From Henricia sp. BOLD:AAB3569 (taxonomy: Eukaryota; Echinodermata; Asteroidea; Spinulosida; Echinasteridae), in assembly GCA_037783545.1 (NCBI GenBank), contig JBBELK010000451.1, forward strand, positions 930,001 through 994,000: DNA of 64,000 nt. The letters are read 5' to 3'. Below are positions 11,631 through 22,559 of the stretch, one piece after another. The first letter of the stretch is position 1; each line of letters starts with the position of its first letter. The position numbers were made by a program, and so were the translations under genes. The notes beneath the pieces are model-generated. The model was given only the letters and a program-made list of their open reading frames with translations. It was not told the origin of the DNA and made no database searches.

Positions 11631-13380
11631 GTCAAAAATGGCCAAAAATTGCCTTTTTAAAAAAAAAATCTCATAAATGACTACTAACGAAAGTTGAGCC
11701 CATTTTGGCAGTTTTCGAAGCCAATTTCTATGAAAAATTGACATTTTGACCAAAAAAATTAAAAAATTTATTAAAATCTGAAATTATCAAAATTTGAAAT
11801 TTCATTTTCTAGGTGAGCAGTCAAGGTCAAATTCAAGAAATAACATCTATTGGGTCTAAGCAACATTTCCTGAAATTATGAGGAAAATTTTAAAATGTCT
11901 CAGTTGCTGCAATTATTCCAGTTGCAGCAAATATTCCAGTTGCAGCAATTATTCCAGCCGCAGCAATTATTTTAGTCGCAGCAATTATTCCAGTTGCAGC
12001 CAAAAATTGCAATTATTCCAGTTGCAGCAATTATTCCAGTTGCAGCAATTATTCCAGTTGCAGCAATTATTCCAGTTGCAGCAATTATTGTCAAAAATGG
12101 CCAAAAATTGCCTTTTTTAAAAAATGTCTCATAAATGACTACTAACGAAAGTTGAGCCTCATATATTTTGGCAGTTTTCGAAGCCAATTTCTATGAAAAA
12201 TTGACATTTTGACCAAAACAATTAAAAATGTTATCAAAATCTGAAATTATCAAAATTTGAAATTTTATTTTCTAGGTGAGCAGTCAAGGTCAAATTCAAG
12301 AAATAACATCTATTGGGTCTAAGCAACATTTCCTGAAATTATGAGGAAAATCTGAATCATATAAAAAAAAATTCAAAAATGGCCAAAAATCTCCTTTTTT
12401 TTAAATGTCTAATAAATGACTACTAACGAAAGTTGAGCCCATTTCGGCAGTTTTCGAAGCCAATTTCTATGAAAAATTGACATTTTGGCAAAAAGAATGA
12501 AAATTTTTATCAAAATCTGAAATTATCAAAATTTGAAATTTCATTTTCTAGGTGAGCAGTCAAGGTCAAATTCAAGAAATAACATCTATCGGGTCTAAGC
12601 CACATTTCCTGAAATTATGAGGAAAATCTGAATCATACAATTTTTGTCAAAAATGGCCAAAAATTGCCTTTTTTAAATTTCATTTTTTAGTTGAGCAGTC
12701 AAGGTCAAATTCAAGAAATAACATCTATTGGGTCTAAGCAACATTTCCTGAAATTATGAGGAAAATCTGAATCATATACAATTTTTTTTCAAAAATGGCC
12801 AAAAATTTCCTTTTTTTTAAATGTCTAATAAATGACTACTAACGAAAGTTGAGCCCATTTTGGCAGTTTTCGAAGCCAATTTCTATGAAAAATTGACATT
12901 TTGGCAAAAAGAATGAACATTTTTATCAAAATCTGAAATTATCAAAATTTGAAATTTCATTTTCTAGGTGAGCAGTCAAGGTCAAATTCAAGAAATAACA
13001 TCTAGTATCGGGTCTAAGCCACATTTCCTGAAATTATGAGAAAAATCTGAATCATACAATTTTTGTCAAAAATGGCCAAAAATTGCCTTTTTGAAATTTA
13101 ATTTTTTAGTTGAGCAGTCAAGGTCAAATTCAAGAAATAACATCTATTGGGTCTAAGCAACATTTCCTAAAATTATGAGGAAAATCTGAATCATATACAA
13201 TTTTGTGAAAAATGGCCAAAAAATTTCCTTTTTTTAAAATGTCTAATAAATGACTACTAACTAACGAAAGTTGAGCCCATTTCGGCAGTTTTCGAAGCCA
13301 ATTTCTATGAAAAATTGACATTTTGGCAAAACAAATTAAACTTTTAATCAAAATCATTTTCTAGGTGAGCAGTCAAGGTC
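11630..13380. repeat. Tandem repeat of alternating about 275-bp and 141-bp units
   Basis: The start motif TCAAAAATGGCCAAAAAT recurs at about 11630, 12091, 12372, 12647, 12788, 13065 and 13206. Spacings are about 461 (a long unit plus 18-bp minisatellite block 2), 281, 275, 141, 277 and 141 bp. From 12372 the array therefore alternates long and short units, a dimer of about 416 bp. Every unit ends with TGAGCAGTCAAGGTCAAATT and a CATCTATTGGGTCTAAG motif. The long unit additionally carries GACTACTAACGAAAGTTGAG. Confidence 0.85.
11904..12094. repeat. 18-bp minisatellite, block 2
   Basis: About ten copies of the same 18-bp unit as block 1, with a small interruption near 12000, inserted in the second of the longer tandem units. 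Confidence 0.9.
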
Positions 13381-13424
13381 AAATTCAGTAGCAGCAGTAG
13401 TAGTAGCAGTAGCAGTAGCAACTT

Positions 13425-13800
13425 ATGCAACCAATCAACTTAATAAAGTAGCTGAATTTTGGCGTACGCCCACTTAGAGTTACACTAAGATTTTGTACAG
13501 TATTATTTTTAGGAAATACTAAAAATGAAAGAGAGTACTATCAAGCAATTTTTCTCAATTTTGTCAAAAAAATTGCCTTTTTTGTAAATGTCTCTGAGAT
13601 GACTCTTATCGAAAAATTCAGCCCATTTGGAATCTATTTCGGCAGTTTTCGAAGGTATTTTCTACGAAAAATAAAAATGTTGCCAAAAAAAGTTTATTTT
13701 TCAAAATGTTCAACATTCTCTATTTCATTTGCACTGTACAAAATCTTAGTGTAACTCTAAGTGGGGGTACGCCAAAATTCAGCTACTTGATTGGTTGCAT
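13425..13800. mobile_element. Palindromic element (MITE-like), about 375 bp
   Basis: The left end (from TGCAACCAATCAACTT) and right end (to TTGATTGGTTGCATGAG) are long inverted repeats of roughly 70 bp. Both contain AGTTACACTAAGATTTTG or its complement. The centre holds diverged copies of the neighbouring tandem-repeat motifs. No coding capacity. Confidence 0.7.
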
Positions 13801-13886
13801 GAGTTTCTTACCGTTTCTCAACGTTTGCACACACAAACCTTAGACACAACGTTGTATTTGTGGCTAGACTATCTGTACAAGGTTTT

Positions 13887-14194
13887 CTTTTATGTATATA
13901 TATAACGGGCGGTCGGGTTGGCGTACGGGTTCTTTCCTCGCCTTTCACCTCTGGGGTCCCGGGTTCGAATCCGGGGCGTGTATGTGGATTGGGTTTGCAG
14001 ACCCGCGTGGGTTTTCCCCTGGGGCATTTCTCTGGGGGTTTTCCTCCCACTTCTAAAACTGCAACTCCTTCTTCGTCATCTCAAGTTGATAATATAGTAT
14101 AGTTAAAGCTAAACCGTATAGTTGATGGCATAAAGGGCCTTAGTTGCCGAAGATGCCATAAAATATACAACAACAACAACAACTTTTATGTATA
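13887..14194 (+). mobile_element. tRNA-derived SINE with perfect 12-bp target-site duplication
   Basis: The element (13899-14182) has a tRNA-like head with a box B (GGGTTCGAATCC), a body ending ATGCCATAAAATATAC, and a simple (CAA)n tail. It is flanked by CTTTTATGTATA at 13887-13898 and at 14183-14194, an exact 12-bp duplication that marks a LINE-mobilised insertion. The clean duplication suggests a fairly recent insertion. Confidence 0.9.
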
Positions 14195-15000
14195 CCTTAT
14201 GGATATCGAAAAAGAGTGGTGAATTTAACCGGGACCCGAGTGTCAGCTCTGGACTCTATAACCACATTTCCTGCAATTTTAAAGAAAGTCTGAATCATAA
14301 CAAGATTTGGCCGAAGTTACAAAATTCATCAGGGGTTAGTTCAGCAATTTCTCTCAAAAAGTGGCAGATTTAAAATGTAACGTTTAGTGCGCATGCGCCA
14401 AAATCCTGGTAGTTGATTGGCTACAGGCGTCTTTTTTTGGGGGGAGGGTGCAGATTTTGTTTTTTTCGTGCACCATATCTTTTTTGTTTTTGGCGCATGT
14501 GGGCCAAGTTAACGGTAATCTGAACCGAAATAGACTAGTTCCCTGTCCATACATTTCAAAAATCGGAAACGGAAAACAAAACAGGATCTCGGACTTGGAA
14601 CCAAGTCTACTTTAATATATTAACACTCCCTTCCTTTCTGTTAACCATGTGTTAACACACCAACTCCCCTAAAAACTGAAAGGAACTCCTTGGATGTTTG
14701 AGACACAATGGGGGAACAATGGCATACCCTCTGCCACATCGTGCTGCATATACATTCCTAAGATGTTTAAATAACAATAGGAACAGGTGTACTCTCAGAT
14801 GCTATGTGGGCGTCTGCTTGGGCGATTCCACGCTGGAGTCGAGTAGAATCGATTCCACGCTCGAGTCGAGTAGAATCGATTCTACTTTAAGAATCTGAGT
14901 CACTATTCCAAATTTTCAGGAATCGATTCCTTTTATCTAGATTTGATCCCCAGTGATAGGTTGCCGAATGCCGATTCTTAGAAATTCCGGAACCAAAATA
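14195..15000. other. Spacer segment with short duplications, no gene
   Basis: About 14205-14290 is an inverted match to about 10965-11055. Near 14829-14885 the sequence GAGTCGAGTAGAATCGATTC is repeated in tandem. A short T-rich stretch lies near 14430-14480. No exon or RNA gene is recognised. Confidence 0.5.
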
Positions 15001-15004
15001 CACG

Positions 15005-15110
15005 GGTTTTGCCGTCTTCCTTTCGCAAGGGTCTTTGCTGCACGCTGCACACCGAGTTACCGAGTTTCCGGTGTGCAGCAAAGACTCTTGCGAAAGGAAG
15101 ATGGGGTTTT
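15005..15110. repeat. Hairpin of about 100 bp
   Basis: GTCTTCCTTTCGCAAGGGTC pairs with its inverted copy CTCTTGCGAAAGGAAGA; the arms continue into GCTGCACACCG / CGGTGTGCAGC and leave a small loop. Confidence 0.8.
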
Positions 15111-15690
15111 GCAAGAGTACTCGCCGGCTTGGTTCTGATATCATATCATGAATGTTCAGTACCGCTCAGTGCCACTTATGGAATCGATTCCGGGTAGCTA
15201 GAATTGCGATCGATTGGAATCGGAAACGAAAATGCTGTCCAGAGTCGCCCAAGCCCGCGTTTCCATTCTTCGGTTACGTAACCATGCACCGCATTCCGGA
15301 CGCAATGAACCGTGGAAGCAGCAGGTAGATTTTGCAACAGACGAACTGCCGACGGCCGGTCAAGATGCTGGTGATAATACGGGACGTCCTCGACAATCTA
15401 CCGTCTAGCTAGTGGGATTTTTAGGTACGTAAACTACGAGTGTAACGGTTATATTTGAAATACCTTTATTGACATTTAGTTAAAATGACAACAAGAATTA
15501 AAATACAATGTACAGTACTCGGTAGGTTATTAAAACATTAAAATACAAAAATTACACAGTGGGAGGGTGACCTTACAAATCAAACACGTAACCTAGGACT
15601 CAGGCGTAAAAACAAGGGGTTATTCCTATGTTTTCATGCTATATGTGGGAATGGTAAAGATTAAAGTTTTTTCTGGGTCTTTTACGGGTG
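15111..15690. other. Spacer segment, no gene recognised
   Basis: Mixed-composition DNA with a 64-codon open frame at 15214-15408 that resembles no family I know. Nothing else is evident. Confidence 0.4.
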
Positions 15691-15696
15691 ATACTA

Positions 15697-16095
15697 TCTA
15701 CCGGAAAACACCGGAAAACACCGGAAAATACCGGAAAACACCGGAAAACTCACCGGAAAACACCGGAAAACACCGGAAAACATACTAAATACCGGAAAAC
15801 ACTAAATACCGGAAAACACCGGAAAACACCGGAAAACATACTAAATACCGGAAAACACACTAAATACCGGAAAACACCGGAAAACACACTAAATACCGGA
15901 AAACACCGGAAAACATACTAAATACCGGAAAACACACTAAATACCGGAAAACACCCGAAAGCACTTAATAACACTACCTGCAGAAAACACCATAAAATAC
16001 TGTTTTCCGGTGTTTTCCGGTATTTAGTATGTTTTCCGGTATTTAGTATGTTTTCCGGTGTTTTCTGGTGTTTTCCGGTGTTTTCCGGTAAATAG
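15697..16095. repeat. CCGGAAAACA minisatellite, arrays 2 and 3 in head-to-head inversion
   Basis: About 15697-15960 consists of ACCGGAAAACACC and CATACTAAATACC units on the plus strand. After about 35 unrelated bases, 15995-16095 repeats them as the reverse complement (GTTTTCCGGTGTTTTCC). The two arrays can fold into one long stem. Array 1 lies at 10800-10922. Confidence 0.9.
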
Positions 16096-16221
16096 TACTA
16101 CCGCATTTTACCTACTTGAAGAAGGGAAAAGTAGTTATGTGGGGTTCGGGATTTAAAATACGTGGGTTGAGTTAGACCATAGTCGGTAAGGAACAGTTCC
16201 TTGCTCTATGGTTAGACAAGC

Positions 16222-16363
16222 TTAGGTTACCTCGGCTCGAATTTTTTATGTGGTAATCTCTAAAAGATTAGGCTATACACATGAACAATTTCGAGCCGAG
16301 GTATAAACCTTGTCTAAAAGATTACCACATGAAAAATTTCGAGCCGAGGTAACCTTGTCTAGA
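16222..16363. repeat. Palindrome with CTCGGCTCGAA arms
   Basis: CTAGACAAG...GGTTACCTCGGCTCGAAATT-type sequence occurs at both ends in opposite orientation, with a further inner copy; AGATTACCACATGAA and its complement lie inside. MITE-like, about 140 bp. Confidence 0.7.
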
Positions 16364-16852
16364 GTTGAGTGAAATGAACTTGTTATGATTCCTTGCTTAT
16401 AATGGGGCTTAATCAAGTAACCATCCTTCTAATCTGATTGTTGTTTTCGCTTTCAGGATGGAGTCGTGTACTACCGTATGACGGTAGTCATACCGTAGAA
16501 TGAATTTTATAGTGGATAGTGTAATTTTGGAAAGAATTTACAAGTCGGACATCGCATATAAGCTTTCCTGCACTAAACCCATCGAACAACTGGGAATAAT
16601 TCCCGGTATTTTTTCCCTTATACATTGAAAATACATTGCGTAAGCGCGACATAAGTTATTTTAAAGGAAAACAATTCTGATTAACTTCTCAACTCTTAAC
16701 TAGAATTCTCTTATTTAATCCACATAGGAACAATTAAAATTACCACAAAACAATAATTCAACAAAATGAGGCCATTTTGAATGATCATGGTTAGGGTTTT
16801 GGGAACCTTTTATTTATTTTATTAACAGCAATACTTTGTCTTTTCTCCTCAG

Positions 16853-16886
16853 GTTTTTGATCACCAGCCAAGGGTCCAGTTTAAAT
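16853..16886 (+). other. Short exon-like segment, right copy
   Basis: TTCTCCTCAG acceptor, a 34-bp segment containing GATCACCAGCCAAGG, then GTAAGTAT donor. Mirror counterpart of 8069-8101, one T longer. Function unknown. Confidence 0.35.
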
Positions 16887-17559
16887 GTAAGTATCTTATA
16901 GTCTCTATTGTAACTTTAAAGATGCATTGTTTGAGCTTGGAGCCAATTTTACCATGAATATCTGGGCATGCAATTCTTAGGTTGATGTTAATGATATAAA
17001 TAGTACTGGAGTTTTATACATTCACCACCAAAGTAGGTACCTATATTGTTCTGTGTGAAGAGGCAATTTATGGTAAAATGCCTTGCCCAAAGGCACATCT
17101 ACAACCTTTTGAATTAACCAAGGTATTCGAGTACATGACACCTGACTGTTTGGATATCTAAATTTCATATTAAAATTGGCCCAGACATTATTTTGTGTTT
17201 TTACTTGGTTTATTGATCATAAAAAGGCAAATCCTGGGTGTCCGTGCATGGTAATGAACCCCACGTATATTTTGAAGGAAAGAACTATAACCTGCAAATT
17301 TAAATCTTGTGGCAAAAAGTAAAACTAAAACAAAATTGGAATATGTGGCCCTGCAGTGACATGAAAGAAACTTGGCTTGAGCGATGATGAAAATCAATAC
17401 CTGCATTTTCCGGAAACCATTAGTTTTTGATAATTTTAAAACTAATTAAGTTAGGAAAATAACTAAATTATTGGCCTTTTCGCAATTTCATTGCTTGAGA
17501 AATCAGTGGCAAAATCAGTGTACACAAATAAATTTACTGATAAATTTCTGGTGTCCTTT

Positions 17560-17880
17560 AATAGCGCATTTCATGTCTCTTGACATCTCAATGCGAACCA
17601 CCTCAATATTGATACATACATGTAGATCGGCAAGTGGCGGCTAAGCCAGAGACATTGGGAAAATTCCCCTTCTCTTCCGAAAGAATGTTCTAGGATCTTT
17701 AAGATGCATTACACAATACTAGACCTAGGGCTTTACATCCCATCCACCATGTCCACAGGATGGAGCAATTGGGGTAAAGTGCCTTGCTCAAGGGCACAAG
17801 TACCTCAAGTAGTCTGAAAACCACAACCTTCGGGTGTTTCCACCCGAAGTTTGTAAGTTAATGACCCAAACTGCCACGAT
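17560..17880 (-). mobile_element. tRNA-derived SINE, mirror copy in the right arm
   Basis: Reverse-oriented counterpart of 2936-3235, with the body motif reading AAGTGCCTTGCTCAAGGGCA on the plus strand. Confidence 0.6.
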
Positions 17881-19814
17881 ACTTATAACTCATTCTGCAA
17901 ATTACCTGCACTATGCTTTTAAAGAAGAAAATATAGCAACGTATTTGTATCCGTATATCATCCTGAAACCTGTGCACATCAAGTTGAATTTGCGAAAAGG
18001 CTACATGAATACATACATCGTACAGACTTCACCTACTCATCTGTGTCAAAAGTCGGAAGGTTCCATGTTGTGCATCCATGGCCACAATTTTCATTCAGAC
18101 ACGCTGGTAAATGTACAGCACAAAATCAAATATGTTTGGCATGTAGATTAAACAAACTTTACTTATTGCATATGTGCGAAAGGAATTAATTTACTTGCTG
18201 AAGTGGTTTAAAATTGGAGTACAAACTGCATGTTACAACATGAACTGTCTGCCATTATAATACATGTATTCCAGCAAACATATCAACATTCACTGTCCTT
18301 CTAGGTACCCATTTACTCCTGGGTGGAGATCTAGAACCCACGTTAAGAACTAATCAATAGGGAAGTTTTCGCACCATCACGGATACCGATACGTCATGAC
18401 TTTATGCGCGTCTCGTGACGCGCAACCGTATAGTACACATGTTTTCATATGCGTGAACAACGGTTATCGGCCTCCATAAAAACGGATACCGGTTATGCAG
18501 ATTTTTCGCTTTTTCCGTGATGGATTAATAAGTTTTATGCATTTTGTTTCTTTGTGATGTATCTTCCATGAATACCGATCGAATTTAATGAATCATTCCC
18601 ACGTGAAAGTGAGGAAAATCTGCTGCAAACAAAGCCAAGCGCAGAGCATATTTAGCAGATGAATGTATGCACGTAGTCACACAGTGCGAAACCCAGTTCA
18701 GTGAGCGCATCAACGTGAACGGTTACCGTTATCTGTATTCCTATTCGTCACCTTGCGAAACCTCTCTATTGTCTCAAATGCAATCCACGCGACATGAATT
18801 GACCTTTTCTTTTTTGTAGAAAAAGAAATGTGTAACATGCAGTTTGTACTCAAAACACGAGAATGGCTAAAAATTGTTTCTAAGCAAATTCTTAAATTTA
18901 GTTTGTTTTTTTTTATAGGGAAAAAAACCCTTAATTCTTACCAATAAATTAATAATCATTGAAAAACCATAAACAAGTTTGTGTGCATTTTCAAAGTTTA
19001 ACTAAATTAACCTGGTTTTATGAGGAAAGAATTCAGTACTCAATCATCAGAAAACCAGAGGATTGGCCAATTTTGTTTTTGAAAAATGTGTCTGACGGCT
19101 TGGGCTGAGTTTTTGTGATCATGACTAGAAATCGGCAGAGGATCCAGGCACTATCTGGGGGTAGTACTTGAAATTTCCGTGAGCCTAGATCTGCCACCGA
19201 TTTCCAGTTGTAGTTTGCAAAAACTTGACCTGGGCTGTGAAACATCTAACTTACTTTCGGGGTGTTTCCTTATCAAATGTGCAATTTCTGATGGTTACAA
19301 GTTTTTTAAAGGCCTTATGTGTCATTCGCAAGATACAACTTTTTGCAGATTCGTAGAAGAAGAATGTAACATATCTAAGGAAGAATGTTGGTAAACTAGC
19401 CTGAGGAAATTTTAGCTACATAGATGCATCAATGCTTCCGAAAACCTTGAAAAGGTCCCGTGCACGGGACTTTTTTAGAAACCCACCTTCGTTGTCAATT
19501 TCCAACATGAAATACCATTTTTGACGGAAATAAATGTGGTGTTTGTTGTTACCATTGCTATCGACACTTTGAGTAAGGTTTTCCTTGTCAACTCATGAAA
19601 AACAAAATTGGGTCATTGCAAATGATACAATAAGCCTTTAAGGACAAAGTGATGGTCGAGTGCTAAATTCCTACCGTTTATTGTATGAAGCTCTTTCAAA
19701 ATTTCTGAAAAATATGCAAGTTGATAATGTGTGCTGTAATATGAAACTAAATTTGGGTTTTTGGTTAAATTTGTACTCACTAATGCTCAAGTCATTTTAA
19801 AAGAAAAAATAAAC

Positions 19815-20192
19815 TTAAAGATAGTATACATAATTGGTAAACTGTTACAAATAATTTTATCCCCCTGTGTGATTGAATATGTTCATGATTAAAACCAACC
19901 TGAGCAAAAACCAGCTCCGTCTAAGTTTTGAGAAAACGGTCAAAAAAAGAGTTTGCAGTCATTTCTCCCCTGAATCACAGTGCATGAATGAAGTAATTTG
20001 GGGCGAATTGAATTTTCGTCTTATGAGGTGAAAACTAATTGTTTGACTCATTTCTCAAAGACTATAGCACTTCAGACAAAACCATTTCAGGGGAAGTTTT
20101 CTACTGTCGTCATGTTTATATTGTGTAAGTTGGGCATAAATCTGTGAAAATTTCTGATTTTTCGAGATACCAATCATGTATACTGCCTTTAA
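19815..20192. mobile_element. MITE, 'GGCAGTATACATGATTGG' family, right-arm copy
   Basis: Mirror counterpart of 853-1228, with inverted ends CTTAAAGATAGTATACATAA and CATGTATACTGCCTTTAA. Confidence 0.7.
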
Positions 20193-20529
20193 TTCTTACC
20201 CATAAATTGATAATCATCTAAAAACATAAACAAGTTTGTGTGCATTTTCAAAGTTTAACTAGTAAAACTAATTGGATTCCAATTCTCAGCTAAAAATCAT
20301 ATTGAAATGTTCCCGTCAACAAATTTATTATTTGGATAGCACATATAAAAAACCTATGATTTCCAGCTAAAATGCATGTTTTGTACAAATAGTAAATTGT
20401 TGTAGGCAAATGCACCAAGTAATGTTCTAAAGAGAAATTAACTGAAAATTAATAAATTTTGGTATGAAATGAAAGCCATTGTAAAATGTGTTTATCTGAA
20501 ACTAATATTTTGTTATTTTTCTTTTTCAG

Positions 20530-20830
20530 AAACGGCATCTCCAGAGGCCGCAAGCAGTCCAGTTCCAGACGGAATAAGTTTTTAAATGTTTTCGTGACTG
20601 TCTTTTTGACTTGGTACGTCGTAATCGGGTATGTAGATGGAAAACTTGAGAAAGTCCATTTTCAGTTTGTCATGATGTATTTACTGACAATCTGTGACTT
20701 GATTCACCAAGTCAAAATGTTTGCTCATGAAAAGACGATTCTCGACAAATGATGTGTTTTGAGATTGCAGTTACCGCTTATTTTGTAACTATATTTTCTT
20801 GTTTAATAAATCATTTGAATTGTACACCAT
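20530..20830 (+). other. Duplicated 3'-terminal exon candidate, right copy
   Basis: TTTTTCAG acceptor before 20530, open frame to a stop at 20750-20752, and AATAAA at 20805-20810. The frame is identical in translation to the left copy. The two copies point away from each other, so any transcripts would diverge from the spacer between the arms. No known family. Confidence 0.35.
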
Positions 20831-21055
20831 TTTTATTAATGTTTTCTTTAACAGGTAGAGGAGGGAAACCTCCATTTCAATACATTAGAAAATCGGACAG
20901 GGGGTAACCCCGGTTCGATTTTCTGTGTTTAATTGCATTTCTATGTACACCATTTTTATTAATTTTTTCTTTAACAGGTAGAGGAGGGAAACCTCCATTT
21001 CAATACATTAGAAAAATCGAACAGGGGTAACCCCCTGTTCGATTTTTAATCCCTG

Positions 21056-21380
21056 GCGAGGGCTCATAACCTATCTGTAAAGACAATAGCAATTAGGACC
21101 TTGCATAAATTAAGTTAATGAACATTTTGCTTGCATATATTACTTGGTTTACTTTAGTGGAGTACAGAATAAAATGAGACTTGTTTACAAATGAAACTTT
21201 TGTTGTCAGTGACTTTTATTTTGACTTTGGAAGTTACTTTAACTATATAACACTATTTAAATAAGATTGTTTACAAACAACTTACTATATTTGTTAAAGT
21301 ACATTAAACAATGCTACAAGAGAAATAAATACAATTGGTTGTTAGTACAAGTCAATGTTTACAAACTGACAGTAATTTTT
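21056..21380. other. AT-rich single-copy stretch, no gene
   Basis: Follows the end of the right arm. Nothing is recognised apart from AT-rich sequence leading into the tandem repeat. Confidence 0.4.
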
Positions 21381-21383
21381 TGA

Positions 21384-21655
21384 AAGAATAAATGGAGCAA
21401 GTTTTGGTTTGTTTACAAACAGATAGTCATTTTTTGAAAGAATAAATGGAGCAAGTTTTGGTTTGTTTACAAACAGATAGTCATTTTTTTTGAAAGAATA
21501 AATGGAGCAAGTTTTGGTTTGTTTACAAACAGATAGTCATTTTTTTGAAAGAATAAATGGAGCAAGTTTTGGTTTGTTTACAAACAGATAGTCATTTTTT
21601 GAAAGAATAAATGGAGCAAGTTTTGGTTTGTTTACAAACAGATAGTCATTTTTTT
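21384..21655. repeat. Tandem repeat of about 57 bp, five copies
   Basis: Unit GAAAGAATAAATGGAGCAAG followed by TTTTGGTTTGTTTACAAACAGATAGTC and a run of T. Length varies mainly in the T run. A related longer unit (GACACTGAAGAGTTGTATGC) is duplicated at about 21656-21800. Confidence 0.9.
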
Positions 21656-22344
21656 AGACACTGAAGAGTTGTATGCTTAGGAACTGATGGAAGGATCAGT
21701 TGATTTGAATCAATGTTTACAAACTGATAGTCATTTTTTTAGACACTGAAGAGTTGTATGCTTTGGAACTGATGGAAGGATCAGTTGAGTTGATTCAATG
21801 TTTACAAACTGATAGGTTTTTGTTGAGACTTGGGAACTGACTGTTGGATTCAGGAACTATGGTAGGTTGAGCAGAAGGTTCAGTCGACTTGATTCTTTCA
21901 ACATGTCTGTGGGGGAAAAATATTAAATTTAACATTGTGGAAAATAGGGATGAGACTTAAAGAATTTACAATAGTTTTCAGAAGGTTATTTGTAATGACT
22001 TCATAAAACTGAAATAAATTTAAATGGGGTCATTGTTCAATTTTGACCAGATACATGTTAAGGTACAATTATTATTTTGGGGGCCAAGGGGTATTGTGTA
22101 CATTGCACATGCATCTATAAACACCAGCAACAATCTTTAGTGTTAGCCGACACTTGAAAGAATTGCAAACCGGTTTCTGGATTAACCGTAAATTCCCATC
22201 CGTAGTGGAAAGAAATCCATGTTTGACGAGTCAGAAAATGTTTTTCCATGCTGTAAACTGCAACTCCTCAAGGCCCAATGCATCGCTAGTCATTTGTCAG
22301 AGACGAGATACTTTATACAGTAATGCGTGTGTATTGGTACTTAC

Positions 22345-22459
22345 CATGGGTCAATCTTGGCCACTCTGAAGACGATGCAGTGAGGTCTGCCAAAGTACAA
22401 ACAGATCTTGAAAATATTCAGCTGGTCGACATCGCTTGCCGCACACAAGTCTTTGTCAC
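22345..22459 (-). CDS. Possible exon, unknown product (low confidence)
   Basis: On the minus strand a TTTTCACAG acceptor precedes 22459 and a GTAAGTACC donor follows 22345. The frame between is open (about 37 codons) and includes the motif FKICLYFGRPHC. This weakly resembles the start of the kinase-homology region of receptor guanylate cyclases, where a short 'Y-x-G' strand precedes a variable segment. I could not find an in-frame exon that joins it on either side. It could be the 3' continuation of the ANF-receptor exons, a decayed remnant, or chance. Confidence 0.3.
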
Positions 22460-22559
22460 CTGTGAAAAATGAAGAAAATATGTTACAAAATACTGCAAAT
22501 TTAGAGGAAATTAAAAGGTGAATAGTTTCTATACGAATTAACAATTTTTGAAAAAAAAA

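Larger units (their letters stand above)
16410..21055. repeat. Right arm of giant inverted duplication
   Basis: Mirror image of the left arm (1-9300); see that entry for matching points. This arm is shorter. It holds one copy of the 83-bp unit (about 19083-19175) where the left arm has about 46, and it lacks the poly-C tract. It ends near 21050, where single-copy sequence begins. Confidence 0.85.

Noticed and set aside
11210-11635. 141-codon frame of repeating IIAATG
   Set aside because: Direct translation of the 18-bp minisatellite; no start context or splice signals.
21795-21906. Terminal exon for the receptor gene (CCCCACAG acceptor, then about 36 open codons)
   Set aside because: Joining it to 22345-22459 creates a stop at the junction, and it runs into the 57-bp tandem repeat region; no supporting homology.
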